Shown: positions 1 to 8,075 of the stretch, piece after piece
How the letters are laid out: every line of letters begins with the position of its first letter
Numbering within the stretch: the stretch's first letter is position 1
Assembly: GCA_947588325.1 (NCBI GenBank)
Contig: CANPYH010000022.1
Location: forward strand, 1 to 15,316
Length of the DNA stretch: 15,316 nt
Direction of reading: 5' to 3'
From: an uncultured Clostridia bacterium
GTDB lineage: Bacteria > Bacillota > Clostridia > Christensenellales > Pumilibacteraceae
Made by a program: the position numbers and the translations under genes
The notes under the pieces: generated by a model
Databases searched by the model: none
The model's input: only the letters and a program-made list of their open reading frames with translations
What the model was told of the DNA's origin: nothing

Positions 1-671
1 CGGTAACGATAGGGGTTCAACTCCGCAATTCCGTCGGAATCCTTCGTTATCTCGCATTTTCCCCAGGCGTCATATGCATATTCCGCTATGACCTTCCCGT
101 TATTAACTATGCCCGTTATATCTCCGAATATATTCTTTCGGTAGATATATATCGCTCCGTTATACGTGAACCCGACAAGCCCGACATTATCGTATATGAA
201 GTCAAGCTCCCTTGTTCCGTCCGTCTGCTTTATGAGCTTTCCGTTGCTGTCATAGGTATAAGCGGTATTACCCTTGCTTATCCTTCTTCCGTATCCGTCG
301 TATGTGAACTCGGTATTGCCATACCCGATAAGGCGTTTACCGTATTCCCATTGCAGGCTCTTTCCATTGTATGACGTTATGTTACCGAATGCGTCGTATG
401 AGATATTCTCGTTCCCGACTACAAGCAGTCTGTCTCCGTCATAAGACCGACATTCTTCGCTCTCGTACCCCGCTATTTCTTCTTCGGGCTTGATCGTGTA
501 TGCCGTTACTCTCTTACTTATTATATTCCCGTTGTTATCATAGGAATAGAAATAAGTCTTTCCGAGCTTCTTATTATCCTCTCTTACTATGCGGTCTATA
601 CTGTCATAAGTATACCGTATTACAGGCTTACCGTTCTCGGATATCGCACATATGTTACCCGATTTGTCGTA
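1..671 (-). pseudogene. Orphan Rhs core fragment (partial, runs off the left edge)
   Basis: Read on the minus strand, this segment encodes YD-repeat core sequence from YDKSGNICAIS to NPYRYR. By eye it is base-for-base identical to 2302-2972 in the intact rhs gene, corresponding to its residues 1485-1707. It has no methionine codon. In its frame a stop (TAA) lies a few codons upstream of the junction at 671/672, and no start with a ribosome site is visible, so as it stands it is not a complete gene. It sits downstream of the rhs and immunity genes and their terminator. That is where orphan toxin cassettes with a short piece of core are found in known Rhs and CDI loci, so a different toxin tip and immunity gene may lie to the left of the window. 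The alternatives are a decaying duplicate or a misassembly at a contig end. Confidence 0.8.
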
Positions 672-684
672 ACATCGTATTTAT

Positions 685-712
685 AGTATATCACTTTTTA
701 ACGCATTGTCAA
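685..712 (-). promoter_or_regulatory. Consensus promoter facing the orphan rhs fragment
   Basis: On the minus strand the -35 is TTGACA (712-707) and the -10 is TATACT (690-685), with a 16-base spacer. It lies between the immunity-gene terminator and the orphan core fragment and points into the fragment. The surrounding 65 or so bases (673-737) resemble 3684-3748 inside the rhs gene, which carries the same two hexamers with the same spacing. The promoter may therefore be inherited from rhs coding sequence. Whether it is active is unknown. Confidence 0.55.
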
Positions 713-740
713 GTGGGTAGAATAATTTTGTTTATATAAA

Positions 741-775
741 ACAAAAGAGCGGCGGAGAATGTATCTCCGCCGCTC
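741..775 (-). terminator. Rho-independent terminator of the toxin-immunity operon
   Basis: There is a perfect 12-bp inverted repeat (747-758 with 764-775, loop of 5). On the minus strand it is followed by TTTTGTTTT. It begins 7 bases after the stop codon of the putative immunity gene, so it ends the regulator-rhs-immunity transcript before the orphan fragment. Confidence 0.85.
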
Positions 776-781
776 ATGGGT

Positions 782-1645
782 TTAATGCTTATTGTGTTTG
801 GAAAACGAATCATCAAGATCTGTCAGTATCTTATCTTGCCGCGCCTGCTGCTTTGCTGCAAGTTTGGCCTCTTTCGCCCGCTGTTTTCTCAACTTCTTAC
901 GACGTTTGACAATCTCCATGTAGCGGAGTAATTCGTCGCTCTCATAGTAATAGATATGCTTGCCGTACCGCACCCGACCCATAACAATACCGCTTATGAA
1001 TATTACGCCAAGCAAAAACACCACCGCCCCGATGACGAACAGTATCGGCCCGACGACATATTGCGCGAAAGCCCAAATCAGTACGCCGCCGCCCGCCATA
1101 GTAGCGAGACCCAACACCGCGCAAACCAGCAAAACCGTTATTGTCCGACGGCGCTTCTTCTTAAGTTTTGCCAACTCTTCGTCGGATATCACGATATCTT
1201 GCTCGTCTTTGAGGCGCTCGGCGTTTTTATCCGTCGTCCAAGGCTCTATTGAATCGCCCCGAGCGGAGACGATCTCCATGCTCGCTACGGTTTTATTCGC
1301 TACGAGTTGCTCCTTCCTTTGTGCCTTCTCTATCTTGCGCCGCCGTTTTACTATCTCCGCATGTTTATATGCTGCGTCGCCGAAATATTTCTCGTTTACG
1401 CGCGTGCGGTAAGCATAGAAGAAGGCAAGCGCAAGCAAAAAAACTATGACGATAAAACAACCTGAAAGGGCAAGAACAACGCCAAGGATATACATCTTAA
1501 ACGCGGCGTGCAAGATAATACCCACAACCGTTGTCGCGAAACCGAGCGCGATAAAAACGGCGAAAATAGCAATGCCTATCCGCGTATTTCTCTTTATCTT
1601 CGCTAACTCTTTATCGTTTACTACGACTTCTTCTTTGCGCTCCAT
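782..1645 (-). CDS. Putative membrane immunity protein to the Rhs tip, internally duplicated
   Basis: This is a 287-residue protein whose family I do not recognise. It has four hydrophobic helices (about 22-48, 51-79, 168-192 and 196-222) and very basic cytoplasmic-looking stretches. It is made of two related halves: residues 13-112 and 157-262 both begin with ELAK(I/L)K, continue with a two-helix hairpin and end with EIVKRR(R/K)K plus a charged tail. The start ATG lies inside the 3' end of rhs (35-base overlap, different frame) with no clear Shine-Dalgarno, which points to translational coupling. A gene placed directly after an Rhs tip is normally the cognate immunity gene. A membrane-embedded immunity protein fits a toxin that acts on the membrane. 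The immunity role is inferred from position and topology, not from homology. The terminator at 741-775 follows immediately. Confidence 0.7.
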   Translation of the reverse strand: MERKEEVVVNDKELAKIKRNTRIGIAIFAVFIALGFATTVVGIILHAAFKMYILGVVLALSGCFIVIVFLLALAFFYAYRTRVNEKYFGDAAYKHAEIVKRRRKIEKAQRKEQLVANKTVASMEIVSARGDSIEPWTTDKNAERLKDEQDIVISDEELAKLKKKRRRTITVLLVCAVLGLATMAGGGVLIWAFAQYVVGPILFVIGAVVFLLGVIFISGIVMGRVRYGKHIYYYESDELLRYMEIVKRRKKLRKQRAKEAKLAAKQQARQDKILTDLDDSFSKHNKH

Positions 1646-4600
1646 TTTTCATAAAACCGGTTATCAATGAAAGCACCAAATCTCCTACCGCCTCACCAAA
1701 ACTATTTTCTATGGTCTGCAAGACAAAGATCATAATTTTTTCCGTTTTAGTAAGAAAACTATCACTCAGACGTTTAAATACAGATGCCACGCAGCAATCC
1801 AAGAACGCTGTTCCTCCAGCGACCAGCGCTGCGGCACAAGCATTAAGCCAATTGACTTTACTCCAGTCTCCATTATTTTGGAATAAATCATCGCCAACAC
1901 TACGAATAAAGCCAAGCCCGGCTGAAATAAGAATCGTTGCGGTTTGAGATAGATTGAATCCGCCAACTGCCCCTAACGCAGCGCCAATAAGCCCATCAAA
2001 GAATGCCTGGAACCAATTTATGTTGCCCCAACCGTTAGTAAGCCCTTGCGAGACTATACTACCTGCAGCTCCGATGACGAAGCCAAATATAATCCCAAGT
2101 AAGATTACCCAAAAGAACGTGCCCTCGGGGTCTACGCGCATGACGGGATTGTCTCCGCAATACGCATATAAGTTCAGACCGTTTATACGCTCGGGATCAA
2201 GATAGGCTACGTCGTCCGCAGATATGAATCTGCAAAGCTCGGGCGAGTAGTACCTGTTTATGAGATAGTAAAGGTTCGTTTCGGTATCATAGTAATACCC
2301 GCGGTAACGATAGGGGTTCAACTCCGCAATTCCGTCGGAATCCTTCGTTATCTCGCATTTTCCCCAGGCGTCATATGCATATTCCGCTATGACCTTCCCG
2401 TTATTAACTATGCCCGTTATATCTCCGAATATATTCTTTCGGTAGATATATATCGCTCCGTTATACGTGAACCCGACAAGCCCGACATTATCGTATATGA
2501 AGTCAAGCTCCCTTGTTCCGTCCGTCTGCTTTATGAGCTTTCCGTTGCTGTCATAGGTATAAGCGGTATTACCCTTGCTTATCCTTCTTCCGTATCCGTC
2601 GTATGTGAACTCGGTATTGCCATACCCGATAAGGCGTTTACCGTATTCCCATTGCAGGCTCTTTCCATTGTATGACGTTATGTTACCGAATGCGTCGTAT
2701 GAGATATTCTCGTTCCCGACTACAAGCAGTCTGTCTCCGTCATAAGACCGACATTCTTCGCTCTCGTACCCCGCTATTTCTTCTTCGGGCTTGATCGTGT
2801 ATGCCGTTACTCTCTTACTTATTATATTCCCGTTGTTATCATAGGAATAGAAATAAGTCTTTCCGAGCTTCTTATTATCCTCTCTTACTATGCGGTCTAT
2901 ACTGTCATAAGTATACCGTATTACAGGCTTACCGTTCTCGGATATCGCACATATGTTACCCGATTTGTCGTATGCGTATCTGACGCTGTCACGTATCGAG
3001 TCTCCGTATGCGTACCATATGCAACTCGGCGCGTTCGTTCCGTGGTCTCCGACCTTGCGGTATGTGATGTATTCCCCGTACTTTCTGTTATTCCCGCCGT
3101 CAGTCAGCTCTTTGCCTGTGTTTCTGCCGTTCGGGTCCTTCGTCGGGTATATCCTTACCTTTCCGCTATCGCCGTTTACCGCTATGCAATCTATATCCCT
3201 TGCCGCATTCTTTTTATATTCATATTCATACGTCAGGGATACAGCGCCTTCGAGAGCTTTCTTTATAACGTCGCCATGCTCGTTATAATTATACGTCTCT
3301 CCGAGCGGTGCGGTATTATCTTCAACCGATTCGGTAACTTGCAAGAGAAGTTTGTTGTCACCGCCCGAATAAACATATTTCAGCTTACGTTTGGTAACCC
3401 GATCTTCGCTCTCCGTAAGCCTGCCGTCGTCGTACGCTTTGCGATATTGCTCGCTACCGTCTATTGCCGAAGCAACGTCGTTACCTTGCTTATCCGTATA
3501 GCTTACGAATTCGACCGACTTATCCGAGCCTGCGCCGCGGCGAGTAGTCGTCAATTTGTCAACGGCAATCTTTCCGCTTGCTTCTTCCAACGTCACTTCG
3601 GGAGTGTCGTCGTATTTACTGCCCGCGTAGTTATATTCCGTTTCCGTTCCGTTGCAGGTGACTTTCGTCTTACGCCGCTTGTGATCGTACTCATAGTATA
3701 CCACATTTTTGCCGCTTGTCAAGCGGGTAATGCAATTTTGTTTGTATATTTTATTCGTCGAGTTTTCCTCACCCTCTGCGGTGGACTGCGTTATCGAAGT
3801 AACATTGCCCTTGTCGTCATAACCGTAGGACAATTTCGCGCCGCTCGGCAAGGTCTTTGTCCTGACTACGTTAGTCCCGCCAAAGTATTCGATCTCGGTC
3901 TTATTCTCACCCGTCTCGTCCTTTTCTGCTGTAACGTGTCCGTCCTCGGCTACTTCTTGCTCTTTGCAGAATTTAGTGCTGCTATCGAGGCTGTTATAGG
4001 TGTACTCGCGAAGGATATTACCCTTATCGTCGCATTCGCGCTCGGTAATCGTTATACCGCTCGTAAGTTCCTCACCCTCGATATACTTCTCGACTCTGAC
4101 GGGGTTGCCGTGGTCGCAATACGAGTATTTCTCAACTGCTACCGTAACCGTGCCGTCCGTCGCGTCTTTCGATTTGCGGAAATAAGTCGTCGTCCTCTTC
4201 TCTATGCAAGGATATGCGGGATCTCCGACTGCATATACATAATCGGTTTCGGTACTCTCGTAGCCCGAAACACTCGCTCCCGCGCTCGGCGCGTAATCTT
4301 TGGCGGTAATATATGCTCTCTCTCGCAAGTTGGTAGTAGTCTTAACCGGTCTGCCGAATACGTCAAAGGTCGTTTTCTCCCAATCGGCTCCGTTATAAGT
4401 GTACGCCCTGAGATCCGAATCGCTGAGCGAGGGCAGCATATCTCCGAATGCTTCCTTTATCTCAACGGGCAGGGCGCTGCTAACCGTTTCGCCCGCTTTG
4501 ACCTTCTTCGGCGTTACTATCATTTCATATTCCGCTGCGGCGGAGTCGGTGTTCGGCAATCTTCTCTGCCTGATGCGGAATGTGGGATCCTTTGTTTCGC

Positions 4601-7424
4601 CGCCCTGTACGCTGTATGTGCATGTCAACGCGCGGGAGTATTGGTTTTCCTCGTCCACAGTCGAGAGTATTTTGGTGCATTCGCTCGCTCCGTTCTCGGT
4701 TATTTTGGTGTATCCGACAATGCTGTAAGCGATATCCGCGGAGGACATGGTGTATTTACCCTGCTCCTCTTCCGTGGAGTCGTCAGCTATCCTTTTATCC
4801 TGTGATATATTGCTTACCGTGGTCGGGATATGGCTGTCACTTAAATACTTTATCTCCGTGTGCGTTCTGTCGTTGCCGCTTACCGTTTCGATTCTACCCG
4901 TCGTCCCATACTTAAACCCGAGCATAGAGCCGTCGGAAAGTTTCACTTGCGTAAGCTGTGACGCGTCGTTGTATGAGTATTCGGTGCACTTACCGTCAAC
5001 CGCCTTTATGGATATGAGCCTGCCGTTGATATCGTATTCGAGTGAAGTCTTGCGCTCCCCGTCATATACCGCGGTGATTGCCTCCTTCTTTCCCTCCGTC
5101 GTGAGAATATCCGACCACTCGATAGCGATACAATTCTCGTATCTGTCAGCAATCGCGCACAGTTTGCCAAAGGTATTGAAGCAAATCATGTTCCCGTTGT
5201 CGTCCGATATATACGCGGTGGGAAGCTGTCTGCGGAGTTCGAGCAACCTCTCGGACTTGGTGAGGTATTCCTTGCAAAGAGATTTTGCCTGATCTCTATA
5301 CGCCGCAGCGGAATTTTGTACGGCATCTTTTTGAGCTTTCATTGCCTTTATCTGCGCTTCAAGATTGTTTCTCTCTTTTACTCTGTTCTCATATGCTTTC
5401 TTTTCCTCATCGCTGGCGTTTTCTTTAAGTTCATTAGTGTCAATCTGAGTGATTTGGAATTCTGCCGAAGCGAGGCTTGCGAGCTGTCCTTGGTATTGCG
5501 CTGCTTCTGCTTCGCTCAACACAAGATCTGACGAACTCAAATCTAACAGTTCGTCATAAAATGACGACGCAGAATAGTAATAATGGGGCGCTTCGCCGGT
5601 TTTTTTGTTTACTATGCGCAAACTTTTAATATTATGTTCCGCCGAAACAAGATAATCTTCAAGCTGCATTTCTTCATCCTGACGCTGTTCAATGTTTTGC
5701 AAACCTTTTATGCCGTCGAGGCGGGTAGTGAGTTTCAACCCGTCCACGGAGTAAAATTCACGTGTTACGGCATATGTAACATTTTCAACTGTGCAAGTCA
5801 ACTTTCCGTCCGCAGTCACACTAACAGCACTCTTTTCGATGATATGCCTTTTGCTATCCTTTACGTAGTAGTAGATTTCGGCAAAAGAGTGAACCAACCC
5901 GTTGCCGTCGGTATAGAAATAATTTCCGCCCGCGGTCGTCAACATGCGGTGCAAGTTCAGCCGCCAATCTTTGCCGCAACAGAAATCTTTATAACTGTCC
6001 TTGTGAACATGGGTGATTTCGAGAGGCAATATAGAACTTCCTGCGCTGATGTCGGCAAATGATTCGGTAAGTTCACCCGTCGCGGGATTAAATTTGCCAT
6101 TAACGCCGCCGGTAAACGAAAGCGTTTTAAGCTCGGGCTGAGCGTCGGTTTCAAGGTAGGCTATGTGCAAAGAGGGTATTGGATCAGACCCGATAACGGA
6201 TGGCTCTGTGTCTATCGAATAAAAGAATCCATCATATACAAAAGTAACAATAATGTCAGAAAGTGCCGACTTGAATTGATCAACAAGTTCAACGCCATTA
6301 CACAACATTGATACACTGTACTTTACGCCGTTAATCTCATACGGAACATATGAAACGTGATATCCGCCGTTCAAAATAAGCCTAACGGAAGTTATCGAAT
6401 TCAAGGGAATATCAAATTTCGGTCTTTTGACTGTTACTTGCAACTTATGATTCGGATCTATGGACGCATATCCATAACCAACCTCACACGGTTTCCAAGT
6501 ATATACCTCGCCACCCGAAGCCGCTTCTTCCAAGACTCGCTCGAAGTATTGGAAAGAAATGACCTCTTCGGGTTCGACTACTATTTGCGGATCTATGACA
6601 ACGGGGAATACGCGCTCTTCGGCGTTCATCCATTCCTTATCCGCTATAACCTTCATGCTCAAGCCGTCGTCGCGCACGTCACCTATTTCGTAAAATACTT
6701 TATCGGAAGTGTTGCCTTCGGCGTCGTGCATGACGGGAGGAAGAATGCGGTACTTCGCTTCCCCGCTCGTTTTATTGATAAGCCGCAAAATTTTGCCGTC
6801 ATCCGAAACGCTTAACCCGAGGTTTTGCGTATCGAGTTCGAAGTCGTACTCATAGTTGTCCGATTTCTTAATGACTACGATATTTTCCTTTACGCGATCC
6901 GAGTCTACGATATACTCGAAGTCCACACCCTCGCGGACATTCTCATACACAACGTCGCTCGACGCGCGCTCGGTCGAAAGGCACTTCAAGCCGTTATCGC
7001 CCTTCTTCGCTTCAAGGTCGCGGGAACGCAATCTGATTTTAGTCGCGCCGTTAGTCAGCTCGTAAACCGCGCCGTCCGCCGATGACTTATCAAACTTGGC
7101 TAAAAATGAATTAGCCGTCGTTTCATATCCGTCGGCGGTCTCCTTAAGGTGGCTGTCAATTTCTACCATGGTTTGTTTTTCCGCATCGTAATAGTGTGCG
7201 GTCTTATTTGAGAAGATAGCAGTTTGAGTGCCGTCGTTGGACGCATAGTGCTTGGAATATCTGCCGCGCTTGGACGCGTCCTCATAGAGGAAGTCGCGCC
7301 TTACCTTCATTGCGTTTGCTCTGTCGGTCGCTACGGCTATCCTCTCAGCCGAAGAACTTGCTTCGGCAATGTCTTTCCGCGCTTCGGCGGAATTCACTTC
7401 TTTCTCTTTTTGGGAATTGTTCAT
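1611..7424 (-). CDS. Rhs/YD-repeat polymorphic toxin with hydrophobic C-terminal tip (WapA-like)
   Basis: This 1937-residue protein starts at ATG 7424, with AAGGAA eight bases upstream. The N-terminal 600 or so residues include RVFPVVIDPQIV (about 270-285), a stretch common in WapA-like and DNRLRE-type wall proteins. A charged, Glu/Lys/Ala-rich, probably coiled-coil segment lies at about 635-732. YD repeats (YDxxGNI-type) run from about 800 to 1700. The Rhs core-associated domain follows (RYRGYYYDTETNLYYLINRYY... to PVMRVDPEG, ending at residue 1768). PxxxxDPxG is the usual boundary before a variable toxin tip. The 169-residue tip (1769-1937) is rich in glycine and hydrophobic residues, with three candidate membrane segments and a basic tail; I see no nuclease or deaminase motif. 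No N-terminal signal peptide and no wall anchor are visible, so the export route is unclear. The gene follows a small regulator by 21 bases and overlaps the putative immunity gene. Family assignment is firm; the tip's activity is unknown. Confidence 0.93.
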   Translation of the reverse strand: MNNSQKEKEVNSAEARKDIAEASSSAERIAVATDRANAMKVRRDFLYEDASKRGRYSKHYASNDGTQTAIFSNKTAHYYDAEKQTMVEIDSHLKETADGYETTANSFLAKFDKSSADGAVYELTNGATKIRLRSRDLEAKKGDNGLKCLSTERASSDVVYENVREGVDFEYIVDSDRVKENIVVIKKSDNYEYDFELDTQNLGLSVSDDGKILRLINKTSGEAKYRILPPVMHDAEGNTSDKVFYEIGDVRDDGLSMKVIADKEWMNAEERVFPVVIDPQIVVEPEEVISFQYFERVLEEAASGGEVYTWKPCEVGYGYASIDPNHKLQVTVKRPKFDIPLNSITSVRLILNGGYHVSYVPYEINGVKYSVSMLCNGVELVDQFKSALSDIIVTFVYDGFFYSIDTEPSVIGSDPIPSLHIAYLETDAQPELKTLSFTGGVNGKFNPATGELTESFADISAGSSILPLEITHVHKDSYKDFCCGKDWRLNLHRMLTTAGGNYFYTDGNGLVHSFAEIYYYVKDSKRHIIEKSAVSVTADGKLTCTVENVTYAVTREFYSVDGLKLTTRLDGIKGLQNIEQRQDEEMQLEDYLVSAEHNIKSLRIVNKKTGEAPHYYYSASSFYDELLDLSSSDLVLSEAEAAQYQGQLASLASAEFQITQIDTNELKENASDEEKKAYENRVKERNNLEAQIKAMKAQKDAVQNSAAAYRDQAKSLCKEYLTKSERLLELRRQLPTAYISDDNGNMICFNTFGKLCAIADRYENCIAIEWSDILTTEGKKEAITAVYDGERKTSLEYDINGRLISIKAVDGKCTEYSYNDASQLTQVKLSDGSMLGFKYGTTGRIETVSGNDRTHTEIKYLSDSHIPTTVSNISQDKRIADDSTEEEQGKYTMSSADIAYSIVGYTKITENGASECTKILSTVDEENQYSRALTCTYSVQGGETKDPTFRIRQRRLPNTDSAAAEYEMIVTPKKVKAGETVSSALPVEIKEAFGDMLPSLSDSDLRAYTYNGADWEKTTFDVFGRPVKTTTNLRERAYITAKDYAPSAGASVSGYESTETDYVYAVGDPAYPCIEKRTTTYFRKSKDATDGTVTVAVEKYSYCDHGNPVRVEKYIEGEELTSGITITERECDDKGNILREYTYNSLDSSTKFCKEQEVAEDGHVTAEKDETGENKTEIEYFGGTNVVRTKTLPSGAKLSYGYDDKGNVTSITQSTAEGEENSTNKIYKQNCITRLTSGKNVVYYEYDHKRRKTKVTCNGTETEYNYAGSKYDDTPEVTLEEASGKIAVDKLTTTRRGAGSDKSVEFVSYTDKQGNDVASAIDGSEQYRKAYDDGRLTESEDRVTKRKLKYVYSGGDNKLLLQVTESVEDNTAPLGETYNYNEHGDVIKKALEGAVSLTYEYEYKKNAARDIDCIAVNGDSGKVRIYPTKDPNGRNTGKELTDGGNNRKYGEYITYRKVGDHGTNAPSCIWYAYGDSIRDSVRYAYDKSGNICAISENGKPVIRYTYDSIDRIVREDNKKLGKTYFYSYDNNGNIISKRVTAYTIKPEEEIAGYESEECRSYDGDRLLVVGNENISYDAFGNITSYNGKSLQWEYGKRLIGYGNTEFTYDGYGRRISKGNTAYTYDSNGKLIKQTDGTRELDFIYDNVGLVGFTYNGAIYIYRKNIFGDITGIVNNGKVIAEYAYDAWGKCEITKDSDGIAELNPYRYRGYYYDTETNLYYLINRYYSPELCRFISADDVAYLDPERINGLNLYAYCGDNPVMRVDPEGTFFWVILLGIIFGFVIGAAGSIVSQGLTNGWGNINWFQAFFDGLIGAALGAVGGFNLSQTATILISAGLGFIRSVGDDLFQNNGDWSKVNWLNACAAALVAGGTAFLDCCVASVFKRLSDSFLTKTEKIMIFVLQTIENSFGEAVGDLVLSLITGFMKNGAQRRSRSKR
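2302..2972 (-). repeat. Intact-gene copy of the 671-bp duplicated rhs core segment
   Basis: These 671 bases inside rhs are repeated exactly at 1-671 in the same orientation, offset by 2301 bases. The match ends sharply at 2972/671, and its other end is cut by the window edge. The lack of synonymous differences means recent duplication, ongoing gene conversion or an assembly artefact. Confidence 0.93.
3695..3722 (-). promoter_or_regulatory. Consensus promoter motif inside the rhs coding sequence
   Basis: In frame with codons 1235-1242 (LTSGKNVVYY) the minus strand reads TTGACA (3722-3717), a 16-base spacer, then TATACT (3700-3695). This is nearly the full sigma70/sigmaA consensus. If used, it would give a transcript covering the last third of the core, the tip and the immunity gene. 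That could raise immunity expression independently of full-length toxin. It may also be coincidence, since the peptide motif constrains the DNA. Confidence 0.45.
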
Positions 7425-7445
7425 AAAATTTCCTTATCAATTTTT

Positions 7446-7787
7446 TTAATCGAGATTCGAGGCGACGCGTTTCATTTCTTCCGCAACGAATTTCGCCGCC
7501 AAACGGTTATACCGTTGTCTGTACCTATCCAACGTGTAAACGTGGATATGATACTTTTCCGCCACTCTGTCATAACTCAGATCCGCCTCGTCGATATACA
7601 ACGTAGCGAATATATCCGCAAGGTCATTCGAAGTCTCATAGTCATTGACTTTGTAATAAGCAAGCATTCTCCCGAGTATATCCGAAAGCGCCTTCTCGCC
7701 CAACCTATTCAGATACCCGAAAGGCGACCCCGCTTTTATGTACTCGCGTCCCGATATCGCACCGAGCAGGTCCGTTCTTCTGTTCAC
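7446..7787 (-). CDS. Small helix-turn-helix-like protein upstream of rhs
   Basis: I choose the GTG start at 7787 because GGAGGTGA lies seven bases before it. The open frame runs on upstream but has no comparable ribosome site. The product is 113 residues. Residues 68-97 (ADLSYDRVAEKYHIHVYTLDRY...) look like a helix-turn-helix of the sigma region 4 or terminase-small-subunit kind, in which a helix, a short turn and a basic recognition helix follow one another. The first 65 residues look helical. It ends 21 bases before rhs and shares its promoter. A likely role is transcriptional control of the toxin operon, perhaps by binding the palindrome at 7878-7905. I do not recognise a named family, and the function is inferred from the helix pattern and position. 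Confidence 0.65.
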   Translation of the reverse strand: MNRRTDLLGAISGREYIKAGSPFGYLNRLGEKALSDILGRMLAYYKVNDYETSNDLADIFATLYIDEADLSYDRVAEKYHIHVYTLDRYRQRYNRLAAKFVAEEMKRVASNLD

Positions 7788-7865
7788 ATCTCTTTCACCT
7801 CCCTCTTTCTCGATAACCCCTCTCGTTATCCACCGCGGAAAGTTATCGAACATTTGTTTGATAGT

Positions 7866-7905
7866 ATTATAACCCCCTATTGTGGACAACCGCCTGTCCA
7901 CAATA
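7866..7905 (-). promoter_or_regulatory. Promoter with 11-bp palindromic operator for the rhs operon
   Basis: The minus strand has a perfect -10 box TATAAT (7871-7866). Seventeen bases further upstream there is no TTGACA; the -35 position (7894-7889) is GGCGGT. It falls exactly in the 6-base spacer of a perfect inverted repeat, TATTGTGGACA / TGTCCACAATA (7878-7888 and 7895-7905). A dimeric regulator bound there would cover the -35 box, consistent with repression or with activation of a promoter that lacks a -35. The half-site TTGTCCACA also differs by one base from the DnaA box TTATCCACA. Confidence 0.6.
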
Positions 7906-7991
7906 CAAATAATGCTAATGAAAATTTGAGAAAGATTTTGAAATTTTTGGGAAAATTTTTTGATTTTTTTTTGCAAACGAAAATGATATAA

Positions 7992-8020
7992 TTGAAATGC
8001 GAAAAATTATGTGATATAAT
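7992..8020 (+). promoter_or_regulatory. gdhA promoter
   Basis: TTGAAA (7992-7997) and TATAAT (8015-8020) with a 17-base spacer lie about 55 bases before the gdhA start. The region from 7910 upstream is very A/T rich and separates this promoter from the divergent rhs-operon promoter. Confidence 0.75.
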
Positions 8021-8075
8021 GTTTGCGTTGGCGAAAAATCGCCCCTACACTCTTTTTTCCTCGGAGGAAATTTAT

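Noticed and set aside
500..739. 79-codon plus-strand frame, also present as 2801-2983
   Set aside because: It is antisense to the duplicated rhs core, recurring only because the core is duplicated.
3042..4805. 587-codon open frame on the plus strand opposite rhs
   Set aside because: It is antisense to a well-supported rhs frame, has no plausible domain, and its composition mirrors the rhs codons.
7824..7905. Possible replication origin from DnaA-box-like sequences
   Set aside because: Only two or three imperfect boxes are seen, with no dnaA, dnaN or rep gene nearby; an operator explains the palindrome better.
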